A stretch of DNA of 64,000 nt from positions 124,001 through 188,000 of the forward strand of contig CAJNDS010002094.1 of NCBI GenBank assembly GCA_905221605.1, written 5' to 3'. The notes below the pieces were generated by a model, which saw only the letters and a list, made by a program, of their open reading frames with translations, had not been told where the DNA came from and made no database searches. Within the stretch, counting starts at the first letter, position 1; the number at the start of each line of letters is the position of its first letter. Below, one piece after another: positions 1 through 10,154 of this stretch. The translations under genes and the position numbers were made by a program. The stretch is from Symbiodinium natans. Its lineage: Eukaryota; Sar; Dinophyceae; Suessiales; Symbiodiniaceae.

Positions 1-936
1 TTTGCTGTGCTCGCGGCTCTCCGGTGCCCAAGCGTCCCTGTGGAGTTCTTGGTATTCTCCTTAGCCACAAGACGGGGCAACCATTGGCAACCATGTGCGT
101 TGTCCGCGATTCTGGTGGGTGCAACTGTTGAGCACATCATACCTCTGTGTGCTGCCAAGGACCGCCAGCTGATTGGGCAGCTACCCTCGCTCATCCTGGG
201 CAAAGGATGCACGTCGTCAACAGCCAAGTCCATCGTACAAACGCATTGGTGGTATTCGGTGGTTCTCAGTCAAGCCACGCAGATGCCGTGGCCCGAACAG
301 CTGCGCCCTGACAACTCACCGCAATCGAGTCTTTACACGCGTTGACCATCTCAGAGGACCTCTTCGGCATCGATGCGATTGCGCCAGAACTTTTCGCACT
401 GAACCGGATTTTTCGGTTCTGCGCCAACATAGTAAGACATTGCAACCTGCAATCTCATTTGCATGTATAGCGACCACAGTGTCACAGTGCCCCAAGACAT
501 GAGCGAAGTCTTTGTGACTGAGGACCAGGCAGCACCGAGCCCAGAGGTGACGAGCCCAGACTCAACCACCGGAGCCAAAACGAGTCACATTATGCTTGTC
601 CCTTGGCCGTGAAAGTGATCCAGAATCCCGAAGTATTCATGCTTGACGCTTCATGCTAGCCGGGGGATGCTGACTACTCTCAGGCAATCGTACAGTGCGT
701 CCTATTTTCCACGCCACTTCCTGCTCCAATGGTACTTTCACTGGAGGGGGCGCGTGACCTTGACCTCATTTGGCCTCATGTGACCTCCCCATCAGTGATG
801 GGGGGTCGCCTCTCTCGAGGCTGCGACTTGGCGGATTGCTTGTCTGGCATGTTCGTGCTACCGAGAACTCACACAGGTCTGGGAAGCTTTCCTGGGCAGC
901 CATCATCTGGGAGGCCTGGGGCTATGCACCACAGGA
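1..936. other. No gene recognised
   Basis: Six-frame reading gives only short overlapping frames with no protein-like stretch or family motif. It may be the 3' part of a gene outside the window or spacer. Confidence 0.3.
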
Positions 937-1776
937 TCACATCGCTGCACTTTTTTGCAGCAGCAATTGCAATCCTGGCCTCGAGGCGCTGTCGTCGACT
1001 GCGGGCCTCAGATGCAAAAGTCTTGGCATCTTACCAATGATCACACACAACAGCAAGCTGCTGGCAGACACCAAGATCTGGTAATGTCGCTTCATCTGTT
1101 TGGGCAGCTGCCCGAATCTCTCGTCCATGGCCAGCTTTGTCACTTCCTCGATGGCTTGCCTCCTAAGCATGTTAAGCATATTGTACAACTGGGTGAAAAG
1201 TTGCTCGCCCTGCTGCCCTGCATCCCTGTACATTCCGGAATCTCCTTGCCTCGAACCAACTCCGAATGCCATGAATGAACTACCACGTCAACGCAAAGCA
1301 GTCCCAGTCCTGGCGTGCGCTTCCTTCTCAAAATCTGAAGCGACGGTGTCTGAATTCATCTCGGGCTGCATGTACCTGAGCTGCTATGGGCACGATGTGT
1401 CCATCTGCTTCCAAGCATCCCGGCGACTGTCCGAACATGCTGAGATGTCGTCGTGTGGACACAGATGGAGCCAAGGGCCATGGAGCCGAAAGATGCTGCC
1501 TTGCGAACATGATTTCTGTCGCTCTTGAGCCTTGAGATCCGCAAATCGCCCACCATGGTGCCAAGGTAGTGTCGCAGCGGCATGCCCATCGCCTGAGCGC
1601 TTGCTTGGAGAGAGATATGGTAGCTGAGTTTTCTGAGTCATGAGTTGCCACTTGTTGCACAGTTGCACAAATGTTGGGTCCGACAAGGTTTGGGCAATTT
1701 GGGGCTCATAGGGACCTGGCCATGGTGTCGGAAGAGGAGAAGGGCCACGCGCACACCTCTCTGTTGTACCTCTCAA
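937..1776 (-). CDS. Unidentified multi-exon gene segments
   Basis: Three minus-strand stretches have protein-like composition in different frames: about 1615-1740 (with PQIAQTLSDPTFVQLCNKW), 1356-1592 (with MPLRHYLGTMVGDL) and 937-1272 (with LFTQLYNMLNMLRRQAIEE). A usable acceptor, GCTCAG before GCGATG, opens the middle one at about 1592. The frame changes are what introns would give, as in the better-supported genes on this strand. I do not recognise the family. The exon limits and whether the three belong to one gene are inference. Confidence 0.35.
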
Positions 1777-2247
1777 ACCTCACTTTCTTTCTCTTCAGGC
1801 TATGGGGACTACGGTGTACAAATAGCAAAACTTTAAGCTTTGCCCGGCTGCCTATGTTCACTGCAGCGGTCAATACAGGCTCGCGCGAAAGTAGGCAGCT
1901 TGGGAATCTACATCTCAGTCGTAGGTACCAAGCTGCAAAGCACTGCAGCTACTGCTACTGCAATTTCCATTCCGCAAGCATTGGAACGGTTTTTTTCTCA
2001 GCACCCGACTTCAGCGCCGAAGTACATTTACCACTGGCCCAGGGCTGACTTTCATGGTGGCGAAAGTCTTGGGAGTCTTGGAGCAAGCAACATTGGCCCA
2101 GCTTCCAAGGCTTCTCGCAAGGCTGAGCCTGAAACATCCGTCGCTTAAACTGACATAAACGCCAAGCTATCCGTATACTCAGATTATCAAGCTACTCGAG
2201 CATGAAGCCCAGCCACTGCATGAAATCCGCTGGCATTCCAAAGGATC

Positions 2248-3044
2248 TCAGGCGTGGGCTAGTCCTTGTGGCAGGGACTTCAATGGAAACATGTGCAAGG
2301 GCATGACAAGTTTAGGGCACAGGTCGATGGATGTGCTGCCTTTGCACAGGCTATCACGGTAGACCAGAGAGATAGCACCTGATTGCAGCTTGAATGATCC
2401 AATGCGTCCAACTGCTCGAATGCTAGGCTGATGCTCTGGCATCTAGTCAGACTCTGCTGCCGCGTTGCTGCAACGTAGTATCTCAGAACTAGCTCAAGCA
2501 GCTCAGGGCAAGACAAAACGAAGCAGCCACACACGTTCGAGCAATCGCAGTGCGCCTCATCAAAGCGGCTTGTCGCCGGTCACTGACCACTCTTCACGGC
2601 TTGCGGAGCAAAGCTGTCCCTGTCCTTGAGTTCGACGTAGAGACCGCCGCACGAAGCCGGGCCACTCTGAGCGCGCCTGAAGACCACAGAAACTCTTCAT
2701 CCGTTGCTCTATCCGCCACCTTCTTGCCACTCTCTCTACTGGCAGCGCCTGTCCGAAGCACACGTTCAAGCGATGAAGCCTACGAACGTCATGCGTGGCC
2801 TGTTGCCGCACTGAAAGCCAAAGTGTTCCTGGCCGGCCTTCCGCGAGATGTGACAGTAAGTTGCCGCCACAGCCCGAAGAGCGTTCTGCAGCAAAGCAGC
2901 GCCAGCCTCGAGAGATTCCGAATCGTGGGGGTTCAGTAATGCTGAAAACTGTTCTGTCGCGCCTGGACGAAAGGTTACGTCCTCGACGAGCACTCCACGC
3001 CTGAATCTGTATCTACATACACGCAATGCAGAGTGCTGGCACAA
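2248..3044 (-). CDS. Unidentified coding segments
   Basis: The best segment is 2766-3044 on the minus strand, with VLVEDVTFRPGATEQFSALL followed by an Ala/Leu-rich helix-like run and HISRKAGQEHFGF. A weaker one at 2248-2442 contains RIGSFKLQSGAISLVYRDS. No domain was recognised. The plus-strand frame 2550-2939 overlaps it and looks less protein-like, so I prefer the minus strand, in agreement with the recognised genes. Confidence 0.3.
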
Positions 3045-3604
3045 ATCACAAAGCAGTCAAAAGATCCTGCCTGCAGCAGGCGCTCTCTGCTGTGCGTCTC
3101 GAAGGCTCTTTGCTGATCATGCCAGCCTACGAAGGCTGCCCTCATCAGAAATTGCCTTGGTGTCCACAGGTCTCTGCTTGTGTCTTGATAATTCAGCATG
3201 CTGCTGAGCTGTGACATTCACTGGGGCTGGCACAAACCTGAGCGTGCCAAATGAGACAGCTGCCTCAGTGCCAAATGAGTGACGCAGGCCCTGGGGATGT
3301 CCACGCGATCGCACTTCCAGCGAGGAAGCGAAGCAATCAGCCTCTGCTGGGCAAGCACTTCTTTTTTCGCTGCTGTTGCAGCAGTGTGGCATCGGGTCAC
3401 CAGGTGGCTCAGTGTCCCTCTAGACAACAAAGCTTGTAATCAAGTCAGTGTTTGCACGTGTCCATGCCATGGTCTAGTCTAGTGCTGTTGAATGTTGTGC
3501 TTTGCAACGGGTCCTACGGGAGGGAACTTGCGACCCTTGGGAACAGACTGAAGCCCAATGCTTCAAGCGAAACTGTACAGTCTCGTAAGGTCAGCAGATG
3601 TCCA

Positions 3605-4047
3605 TCACTTGGTGTCTGCCTCTTCCTGGATGGCGTGATCCTTTGAAATTCTGCGAAACAATCCAGGAAGTGCCGCTCCCCGGGCACAAGATGCTAAAGC
3701 ATCCTCGTCTCCGAGGCATCCAGGGCTCCATGGCGGAGTCACACCGGGAACATCGTTGTCAATGGCTTTAATATGTTTCATGCTTTCGTGACCTGCGGAT
3801 GTAAAGGCATGCTTTGTAAAGGCGAGTCGTGAAAGTTCCACGCCGCTGCTTGTGGCTTTTCTCGATAGTTTTTCGATCTTGCGCAATGTAACGGGGTACT
3901 CAGTAGCCGGGAACTCAGCATGTAGAGCGACTCAAATTTCAAAGCGGCCACATCCGGAAAGAGTGCAGCAATCCTCGCCTGATGTGGATGGTCTGCAGCA
4001 AATCCACCGCTGCGGAGGCCTGCATCAGTCTCGCCTATTCGGACCAC
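3605..4047 (-). CDS. Unidentified protein, two probable 3' exons
   Basis: Segment 3905-4047 reads DAGLRSGGFAADHPHQARIA and then ALFPDVAALKFE. Segment 3605-3886 reads through VPGVTPPWSPGCLGDEDALA and ends in DHAIQEEADTK before TGA. The two lie in different frames with an AG acceptor between, as expected for exons. The second looks like a natural C-terminus: acidic, and stopping soon after a charged helix. I do not recognise a family. Confidence 0.4.
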
Positions 4048-4255
4048 AATGACATGTCTGCATCATTTGGATGCCGCCTCGCTGGCCCCACTGCTCCACA
4101 GCTGTCTTCTCGAGCGGTCCTGCAGTGAGCTGAGGAATTTGTCCGATTTCAACCGCCTTGAACGGCGCAGTTGCGAGCAGGACACCGCCGTCCTCGTCGC
4201 GTAGCCCGAGCCGGGCCTCATCCTCTTCGTCCTGGGTAGCTCATGTAGCTCTGAT

Positions 4256-4297
4256 CTCTGCTCTGGTCTGCTCTGGTCTGCTCTGGTCTGCTCTGGC
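4256..4297. repeat. 10-bp tandem array (TCTGCTCTGG)
   Basis: About four near-perfect copies of a 10-bp unit. It is one of several 10-11 bp arrays in the window. Confidence 0.85.
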
Positions 4298-4956
4298 AAG
4301 AAGGTGCGGCTGCAGCAACTGCACGGGTTAAGCCTTGCATGGTCTAGGTGTGGCCAATTGTGGCCACATGCTAAGTTCATATTGCATGATATTGCCACAT
4401 TGTGGGTGGCCACATTGTGGCAGCAGTGTCCAGGCAGGGTCCTGGGCATCTACCAGAGCTGCCTCCAGATCCGCCTCCAGATCCGCCTTCCACACTCAGT
4501 GCTTCACTCAGCGAGATGCACCCAAAAGCGGGCCTCCAGAGCCTGACTCCTGAGCTTGGACATCTCCTTAGACGATACGAAACTCTGTGAACAACAATGC
4601 ACCTGAGCTTGCCCTACTTTTAACTTCCCCTGAGCCTCCCACACAGCGAGCCTCGGCTCTTCTGAGCGCTTCGTCGGCGGCACTCACGGCGTAGTCGAGG
4701 CCAGGTCGCGGCGGGCGTGGGCGAGGTGGGAGTCCGACCGCGCCATTGCTCTGAGCGTCGAGCCGCGAGCTCTCCTGTGACCTCGGCGGAACGAACGCAT
4801 GCAGAGCCGAGTTTGAAAGGAATATCATCCCAATCCCATCTCCTGTCTCCGATCCTGGCCTTGTACTGCTTTTGCTGTCTGCCTGAGCGGGCTCGGCAGC
4901 ATTCCACTTCTTCAGAATGACAATGCCACATGATGCCCGCCCAAAGTATCAAGATC

Positions 4957-5196
4957 CTACTTCGGCAAACGCTGCCAAGTCTCTTCAAGTCCCTTGAACT
5001 GCAGCAAGGGTTGCCGCCACGCACTGAAGCAGGCACGAGCCAATCGAAGCCTGGACTGGGTCATCGCATGGACGCTTTGAGCGATTGAATGGAGCGTATT
5101 GCCGTCAATCGGCCTGTCGGCAAACAGCCAGTTATCAGACATCCGCCCGACCTGCCATGTGAGAAAAGGTATCAGATGAGCTTTCATGTTCTGCAA
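4957..5196 (-). CDS. Probable 3' exon of the coiled-coil gene
   Basis: An 80-codon open segment starts just after an AG (GCCATTGCAG, then AACATG) and ends in TAG. It contains TQSRLRLARACFSAW, a Leu/Ala-x-x-x-Phe-x-x-Trp helix pattern that resembles a segment in the large upstream exon (LRYLLRWCLAAWQKE). Such spaced Trp/Phe repeats occur in SFI1-like, centrin-binding proteins; that link is only inference. It lies 140 bp downstream of the large coiled-coil exon on the same strand, separated by a TA/CA microsatellite, and is best read as its terminal exon. Confidence 0.45.
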   Translation of the reverse strand: MQNMKAHLIPFLTWQVGRMSDNWLFADRPIDGNTLHSIAQSVHAMTQSRLRLARACFSAWRQPLLQFKGLEETWQRLPK

Positions 5197-5225
5197 TGGC
5201 CACCCGTCTGCATCTGCATGCAGCG

Positions 5226-5282
5226 AGATGCCCGTCTCTCTCTCTCTCTATATATATAATTAGATATATATACATACACACG

Positions 5283-5320
<38 letters not shown>

Positions 5321-5336
5321 TATGTGTGCGTATGTG
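5226..5336. repeat. CT and TA microsatellite
   Basis: A short CT run followed by about 90 bp of alternating TA with CATA and GTGTG interruptions. It sits in the presumed intron between the two coiled-coil exons. Confidence 0.9.
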
Positions 5337-5338
5337 CA

Positions 5339-7249
5339 TCAACGAATATCTAATATGTCCGGGTAGCAGCGGACACAGTCGACTGACTTAATGACACACT
5401 TACAACCCGAGCTTTGCAGTTTGCGTGTATACAACATGCGGGCACAAGCTTGCGGAAAGCTTGACCTCCTCCCTCGACAGCATGTGCTTGGACCCAAACC
5501 TTCTGCTGTGATGCCAGCTCGAAGCTCTGACAGAAAACGTGGCAAGCGAACCCACCAGCGAAGACGATGCAGCGGTCCCTGCTTTGCAAATTCCGTTGGC
5601 CTGTCATGGGCTGCCTTCATGGAGGGAGCGTCATTCAGCTGCGACTGAAGCTCCGCGCGAGACTCCACCAGACTGCATTCCAATCTGGCTTCTGCCAGGG
5701 CATGGTGCATGTGTGACAGCTCCTGGCAATGGCCCTCTTCGTGTCGCTTCAGCTGCTCAACTTCATGCCGGAGCTGCTGCATCTCCTGCATCTCCGCATG
5801 CTCCAGGAGCTCAAAACGCTCCTTCTCACGCTGTGCATCTTCGAGGTTCTCCTCACTGAGATGTCTCTTATCCAGCTCGAGACGTCGGCAGATAATGCTT
5901 TGAACGTGCAGCTCATCCGAAAGAGCGCTGCAGTGCTCTGCCCACTGATTGCTCTCTTGCCGACGCTGGGCAGATTGCATTTCTGAAGCCTCCAGCTCCT
6001 CTAACATCGAAGAAACTTCAGGCTGGCTACGTTGGTTTTGAAACCTCTCAAGCTCAAGTTGTTCGACTGCGGCCTTGAGTTCGGCAAGCTCGCTGCTTGC
6101 ATTAGAAAATTGTGCTGACTCCTCTCGGTACGTCGCTCGCTCCGCCTGTCTTTCAGAGACGACCTCCGCTCGAACAGCGCGGAGAACGGCCATCTCGGCC
6201 TGCGCAGTCTCGGCCTCAGCCAGCCTTGCATCTGCGACCTCGGCGTGTGCCGTTGCCAGTTCAGCCGCCAGTTTTTCGCATTCGCCTTGGAGTTGGTCGG
6301 TCAAAAGCCTGTATGACAGCTCGGGCCGAGCGAACTGACACTCGCGCCGCGTGTGCCAGTGCTCCAGAACTTTGTCCGCGGTCTCATCCATGCGGTCGCA
6401 GTCGAATCGGTCGAAAGATTCGGCCGGTATGGGCGAATTCTGCAGCGTCTCCTTCTGCCATGCAGCAAGACACCATCGCAGCAGATATCTCAGTTGTGCC
6501 CGCAATGCCCGTTCCACCGCTCGGACAGATTTTGGGGCTTGCTGCGCATAACGTGCCGGCTGCTTTCTCGGTGGCTTCTGCCCTTGCCGTGGAGAAGACG
6601 CAAATGACTTTGATGGGGCTGACTGGAAAGGAAGCTCAAAACTCATCGCAACCTCGCGATTGCGCCTGCCAAGGCTGGCTGGCATGCCTGGCTTCGCATT
6701 CGTTCCAAGACCCATGGATTTCTGTCCATCGCCATCCAAGTACCACCCTTTGCACCTCGGAGTCCCTGGGCTTTCGCCTGAAACTCTGACATTTTGGAAA
6801 CCTTCGCAATTTTCGCAATCGCTTTCCTGCATTTCCTGTGAAGGTGCAATGCAACTCGCCCCTGCTGGACGGCGAGGCCGCGAGCGAGGCCGCGAGCCCA
6901 CTCCGAATACCGGCGTAGCTGGTGCGGATGCTGGCGCGGATGCTGGTGCGGTTGCTGGTGCCACTGCTGGTCGGAGATCGGGTTGCAGAGTTTCCTCTGA
7001 ACTGACTGCGCTGCCGGCGCTGCCGACTTCACCGAGTTCACTTTTCTGGAACATTCGGTCGTGCTGCCGCTCTGGCTTCTTTACCGGCCCACTGGTCTTC
7101 TGGGAGAGTTGACTTGGGGCCTGCAACATCAGAGTCCTACCAGTAGGCTGAGAAGTGCTGCAATCTGTGAATCTGTGGCCTGCAGTGTCACCGGCTCCTT
7201 GTAGAAGATCCTCCAGATCGGCGTGCATTCTTCGCAGTACACATTGCAA
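5339..7249 (-). CDS. Long coiled-coil protein, main exon
   Basis: This is the longest open frame of the window (636 codons). The first ATG is at about 7228; upstream codons may be exon remainder. Residues 1-110 are polar, 75-105 include a Pro-Ala-Thr-Ser run, and about 115-235 are Pro/Arg-rich. A Trp-containing helix (LRYLLRWCLAAWQKE) lies near residue 255. From about 300 to 500 there is a long, almost uninterrupted coiled coil rich in Glu, Gln, Ala and Arg. After SQLNDAPSMK the sequence loses the heptad pattern and is probably intron, since a GC donor (ATGAAG then GCAGCC) follows. The protein is likely structural, for example cytoskeletal or basal-body-associated, but this is inference. The continuation is probably the exon at 4957-5196. 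Confidence 0.7.
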   Translation of the reverse strand: MQCVLRRMHADLEDLLQGAGDTAGHRFTDCSTSQPTGRTLMLQAPSQLSQKTSGPVKKPERQHDRMFQKSELGEVGSAGSAVSSEETLQPDLRPAVAPATAPASAPASAPATPVFGVGSRPRSRPRRPAGASCIAPSQEMQESDCENCEGFQNVRVSGESPGTPRCKGWYLDGDGQKSMGLGTNAKPGMPASLGRRNREVAMSFELPFQSAPSKSFASSPRQGQKPPRKQPARYAQQAPKSVRAVERALRAQLRYLLRWCLAAWQKETLQNSPIPAESFDRFDCDRMDETADKVLEHWHTRRECQFARPELSYRLLTDQLQGECEKLAAELATAHAEVADARLAEAETAQAEMAVLRAVRAEVVSERQAERATYREESAQFSNASSELAELKAAVEQLELERFQNQRSQPEVSSMLEELEASEMQSAQRRQESNQWAEHCSALSDELHVQSIICRRLELDKRHLSEENLEDAQREKERFELLEHAEMQEMQQLRHEVEQLKRHEEGHCQELSHMHHALAEARLECSLVESRAELQSQLNDAPSMKAAHDRPTEFAKQGPLHRLRWWVRLPRFLSELRAGITAEGLGPSTCCRGRRSSFPQACARMLYTRKLQSSGCKCVIKSVDCVRCYPDILDIR

Positions 7250-7473
7250 ACTCTGCTAACGGCTTGTGGGAAAGTCACAGAGCCGCAGGCGTGCCGTCTG
7301 ATCCTCTCTCATGCCTCACCTCCAAGTGCAAAAATCAATCAAGAAGCTGTGAGAAAGAGAGCTACGGTGGCCCCTGGGTGGCCGGGTGCCTGTGCATCCA
7401 GGAAGCGCACGACGGGGCCATCTCCCCATCCGTCAACTTCAAAGCATGCCTGCGACAAAACATTGACATGCGA

Positions 7474-7617
7474 ACTGCACTTGCACTGCACTTGCACTGC
7501 ACTTGCACTGCACTTGCACTGCACTTGCACTGCACTTGCACTGCACTTGCACTGCACTTGCACTGCACTTGCACTGCACTTGCACTGCACTTGCACTGCA
7601 CTTGCACTGCACTTGCA
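7474..7617. repeat. 11-bp tandem array (CTTGCACTGCA)
   Basis: About 13 near-perfect copies of an 11-bp unit. Because 11 is not a multiple of 3 and the unit has no stop, all frames stay open across it, which creates several false ORFs. Confidence 0.95.
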
Positions 7618-7619
7618 CC

Positions 7620-10150
7620 CTCACATGTTCGTCGCATGTGATGGTATTGCTGTTCGCTGCTCCGAAGCCCTGTTTTCAGCCGCCGTCCGAAGTCGACCAT
7701 CTGCTGCGCTCTTCGCGACCCCTCATTCCAACATACCTTTGACACCCTTTCCCTTTGCCGAACTTCGCGCCTCTGGCCACATCTGAGTCACTGTGCTCCC
7801 GCTGCTGCCGGTGCCTTTCCGTCATCGGCTGAGGAGATAGGCAGGAAACGACCAGTAAGCACCAGGCTTTGCAGCTCGTCCTTCGCTCTGTCAAGGTCCT
7901 GAAGATCTCGGGGCGTCTGAAATGGCATTTTCGTTTAGGTGTACATTCTGAGCACCGCTGTCCCATTCCTTGCCTGCCATGACCTCCCGTGACTTTTCAT
8001 GAGTCCTGCGCGAGGTAAAGGCTGTGCTCTGCCACAACCTCCTGCCGCAGCCTGCACACGTACACTCAGCACTAGCACTTTCCACGGAGTCATGTCGACA
8101 CGAGTGACAGCGGTCTGACAGCGTGTGAGGGCACGGTAGACGTCGAAGTGTCGTATGATGTCATGAAGTTCTTTTGATTTCTGCTGGTTCTCGAAGCTTT
8201 CTGCAGGCTTGCGATACTTCGGTCAGTACGTCCACGCAGCTGTTCAGGCTGCGGAATGCACCGAGCAACGCAGCAACGCAGCATGAAGGGTGTTGGTTGC
8301 TTCAGGATTTCACCCTGCGAGACCTTTCCTTACTTCAAATCTCTGCAACTTTCTGTTTGGCATGAACAGTTAAGAAACATCATGACAAAGGCATTTATTG
8401 CATCGGAGGTCCCAATATGCTGTTGTCCGCTGATACCATCACTATTTGGATTTAGGACCTTGGACTCTCAGTGCCATCTACTGCCAGCTTCACTTGCGCA
8501 TCAACTCGATTGCTCATCTTGCGCCCTACATTGTCGATAATGTTCTACCTGTTCTAGTGGGGGCTCTGGCAATAAAGTCAGATTGGCTGGGCTTTTCAGG
8601 ACACCCTGACTGTTTGGGGGTGTGCGGTGGGATCCTGAATGAGGTCAAATCGTCCGGGCGCCGTAAGAAAATTCCACAGGGCACGCCTTTAAAATCATTT
8701 GCCGGGCTTCACTGCCCGTTTTAATCTTATGCAAACTCACTAGAACCAAATAAAACCGTGGACCGTATAAACAGAGCGAAACCAGCTTCGACTGTTTGGG
8801 GGTGGGGTGGGGACCCTAAGAAAAGCGGATAGAACATCAACCCGTCATGTGGTTTTGTGGGGCATGGTCATGGTCCGCTAGCTTATTAAAGCTTTGCCGT
8901 CTCCTCCCTGTGCCACAGGATCCCATTAGCAACGCCAACCATGCCGTTCAATGCTGATCTAGTTCGCCTTCACACAGCCTGCTAGCCACACTTCCAGCTT
9001 GAGCTTGGGTCTTCGGGTGCCCTATAAAAACAGGTGAGGAACCATTCTAAGGGTCAGTGTCGTACTATACCCTCACATGAGCCTATGATGTCTACTTTGA
9101 CCGTTTTGACCTTCCCGTCCTCCCCAACATCTTAAGGCGAGCACTGGTTGGCGAGGACCCTCTCTTGGCTGATCATGCGGCGCTCATGCCCTGATGGTGG
9201 TACTGCAAGAGATCGCTGAACACACTTCACACAGAAGTTCACACAGCAGCTGTAGGCCAGCGGACCCATCATACAACATGCGCTGGATCCGGCTTGGTCT
9301 GCAGATGCAGGCTTCAAAGTTGAACCCATTTGAACACTTTCCAAAGCCGGACTGTGGTTCCAAAGCGTTCTGGCCTGAGCTGAAAGGTGTTCAGCCATTG
9401 GCGCGGAGCCTGCCCCTCGAGGACACCCCGTCATCTGCTAGTAACTCATGACTTGTTTCCGCGACCTTGCTTTTGCCTATACTGGTTTCCAGACGCCCTT
9501 GAGCGTGCTACCTGTGCCTGCTGGCTACCATACTGACTCTACATCATTGCCGACCTGTGTAAGTCTGGCGGGCGCGACTGGATGTCCAAGCAAGTGGTGC
9601 GTCAAGCTGCACAGCAGGTGAGAAACTGGGCCATTGTCAGTCAAATGCTTGTCGCAGAGTCGCAAAGATCATATGTGCAAGTGGGGCGGTAAAAAATTTT
9701 AAACAGTTGTGAGACATTGGGCACTTTGTAGCGACCTCTATGGTATTGGGAGGTTTTCCCCCCATAATGCGAGAAAACGTGAGTCTTCATTGAGACGCGG
9801 CACACTGGGACAAACAAGCGAAAGCCGTCTTGTCCAGGAAAGTATGCACTGTGGAAAACGGTATTGAGGGCAGCCCATGTATCAACATGAGCTTTTTTTA
9901 GCGCCGTCAGGAAAAATCAAGACTAATCAATTCCGTTGCGTGATATGTTGCATGTCAGGTTCGAGCCATCAGGACCTAGATAATGTTCATGTGGAGTGGC
10001 AACCGCTGGTCATCTTCCGAAATCTCACCACCCGTGGATGTGCGAGGTTGTGCCGCCTTGGTAGTTCCATCTTTGCCGCTGGTGACCTCACAGGGATTTG
10101 CTAAGCATAGGATCATGCGCACAAGTCTATAACCTGAAAATTCGATTCTT
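7620..10150. other. About 2.5 kb without a recognisable gene
   Basis: Only short, overlapping, composition-neutral frames are seen. The stretch has GGGGTGGGG-type patches (8615-8820) and A/T-rich parts (9680-9920). It lies downstream of the glycosyltransferase gene and may hold its 3' UTR plus spacer. Confidence 0.4.
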
Positions 10151-10154
10151 TTCT

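Noticed and set aside
7223..7786. Plus- and minus-strand ORFs with Leu-His-Cys-Thr-Ala or Cys-Ser-Ala-Val-Gln repeats
   Set aside because: They are open only because the 11-bp array has no stops in any frame.
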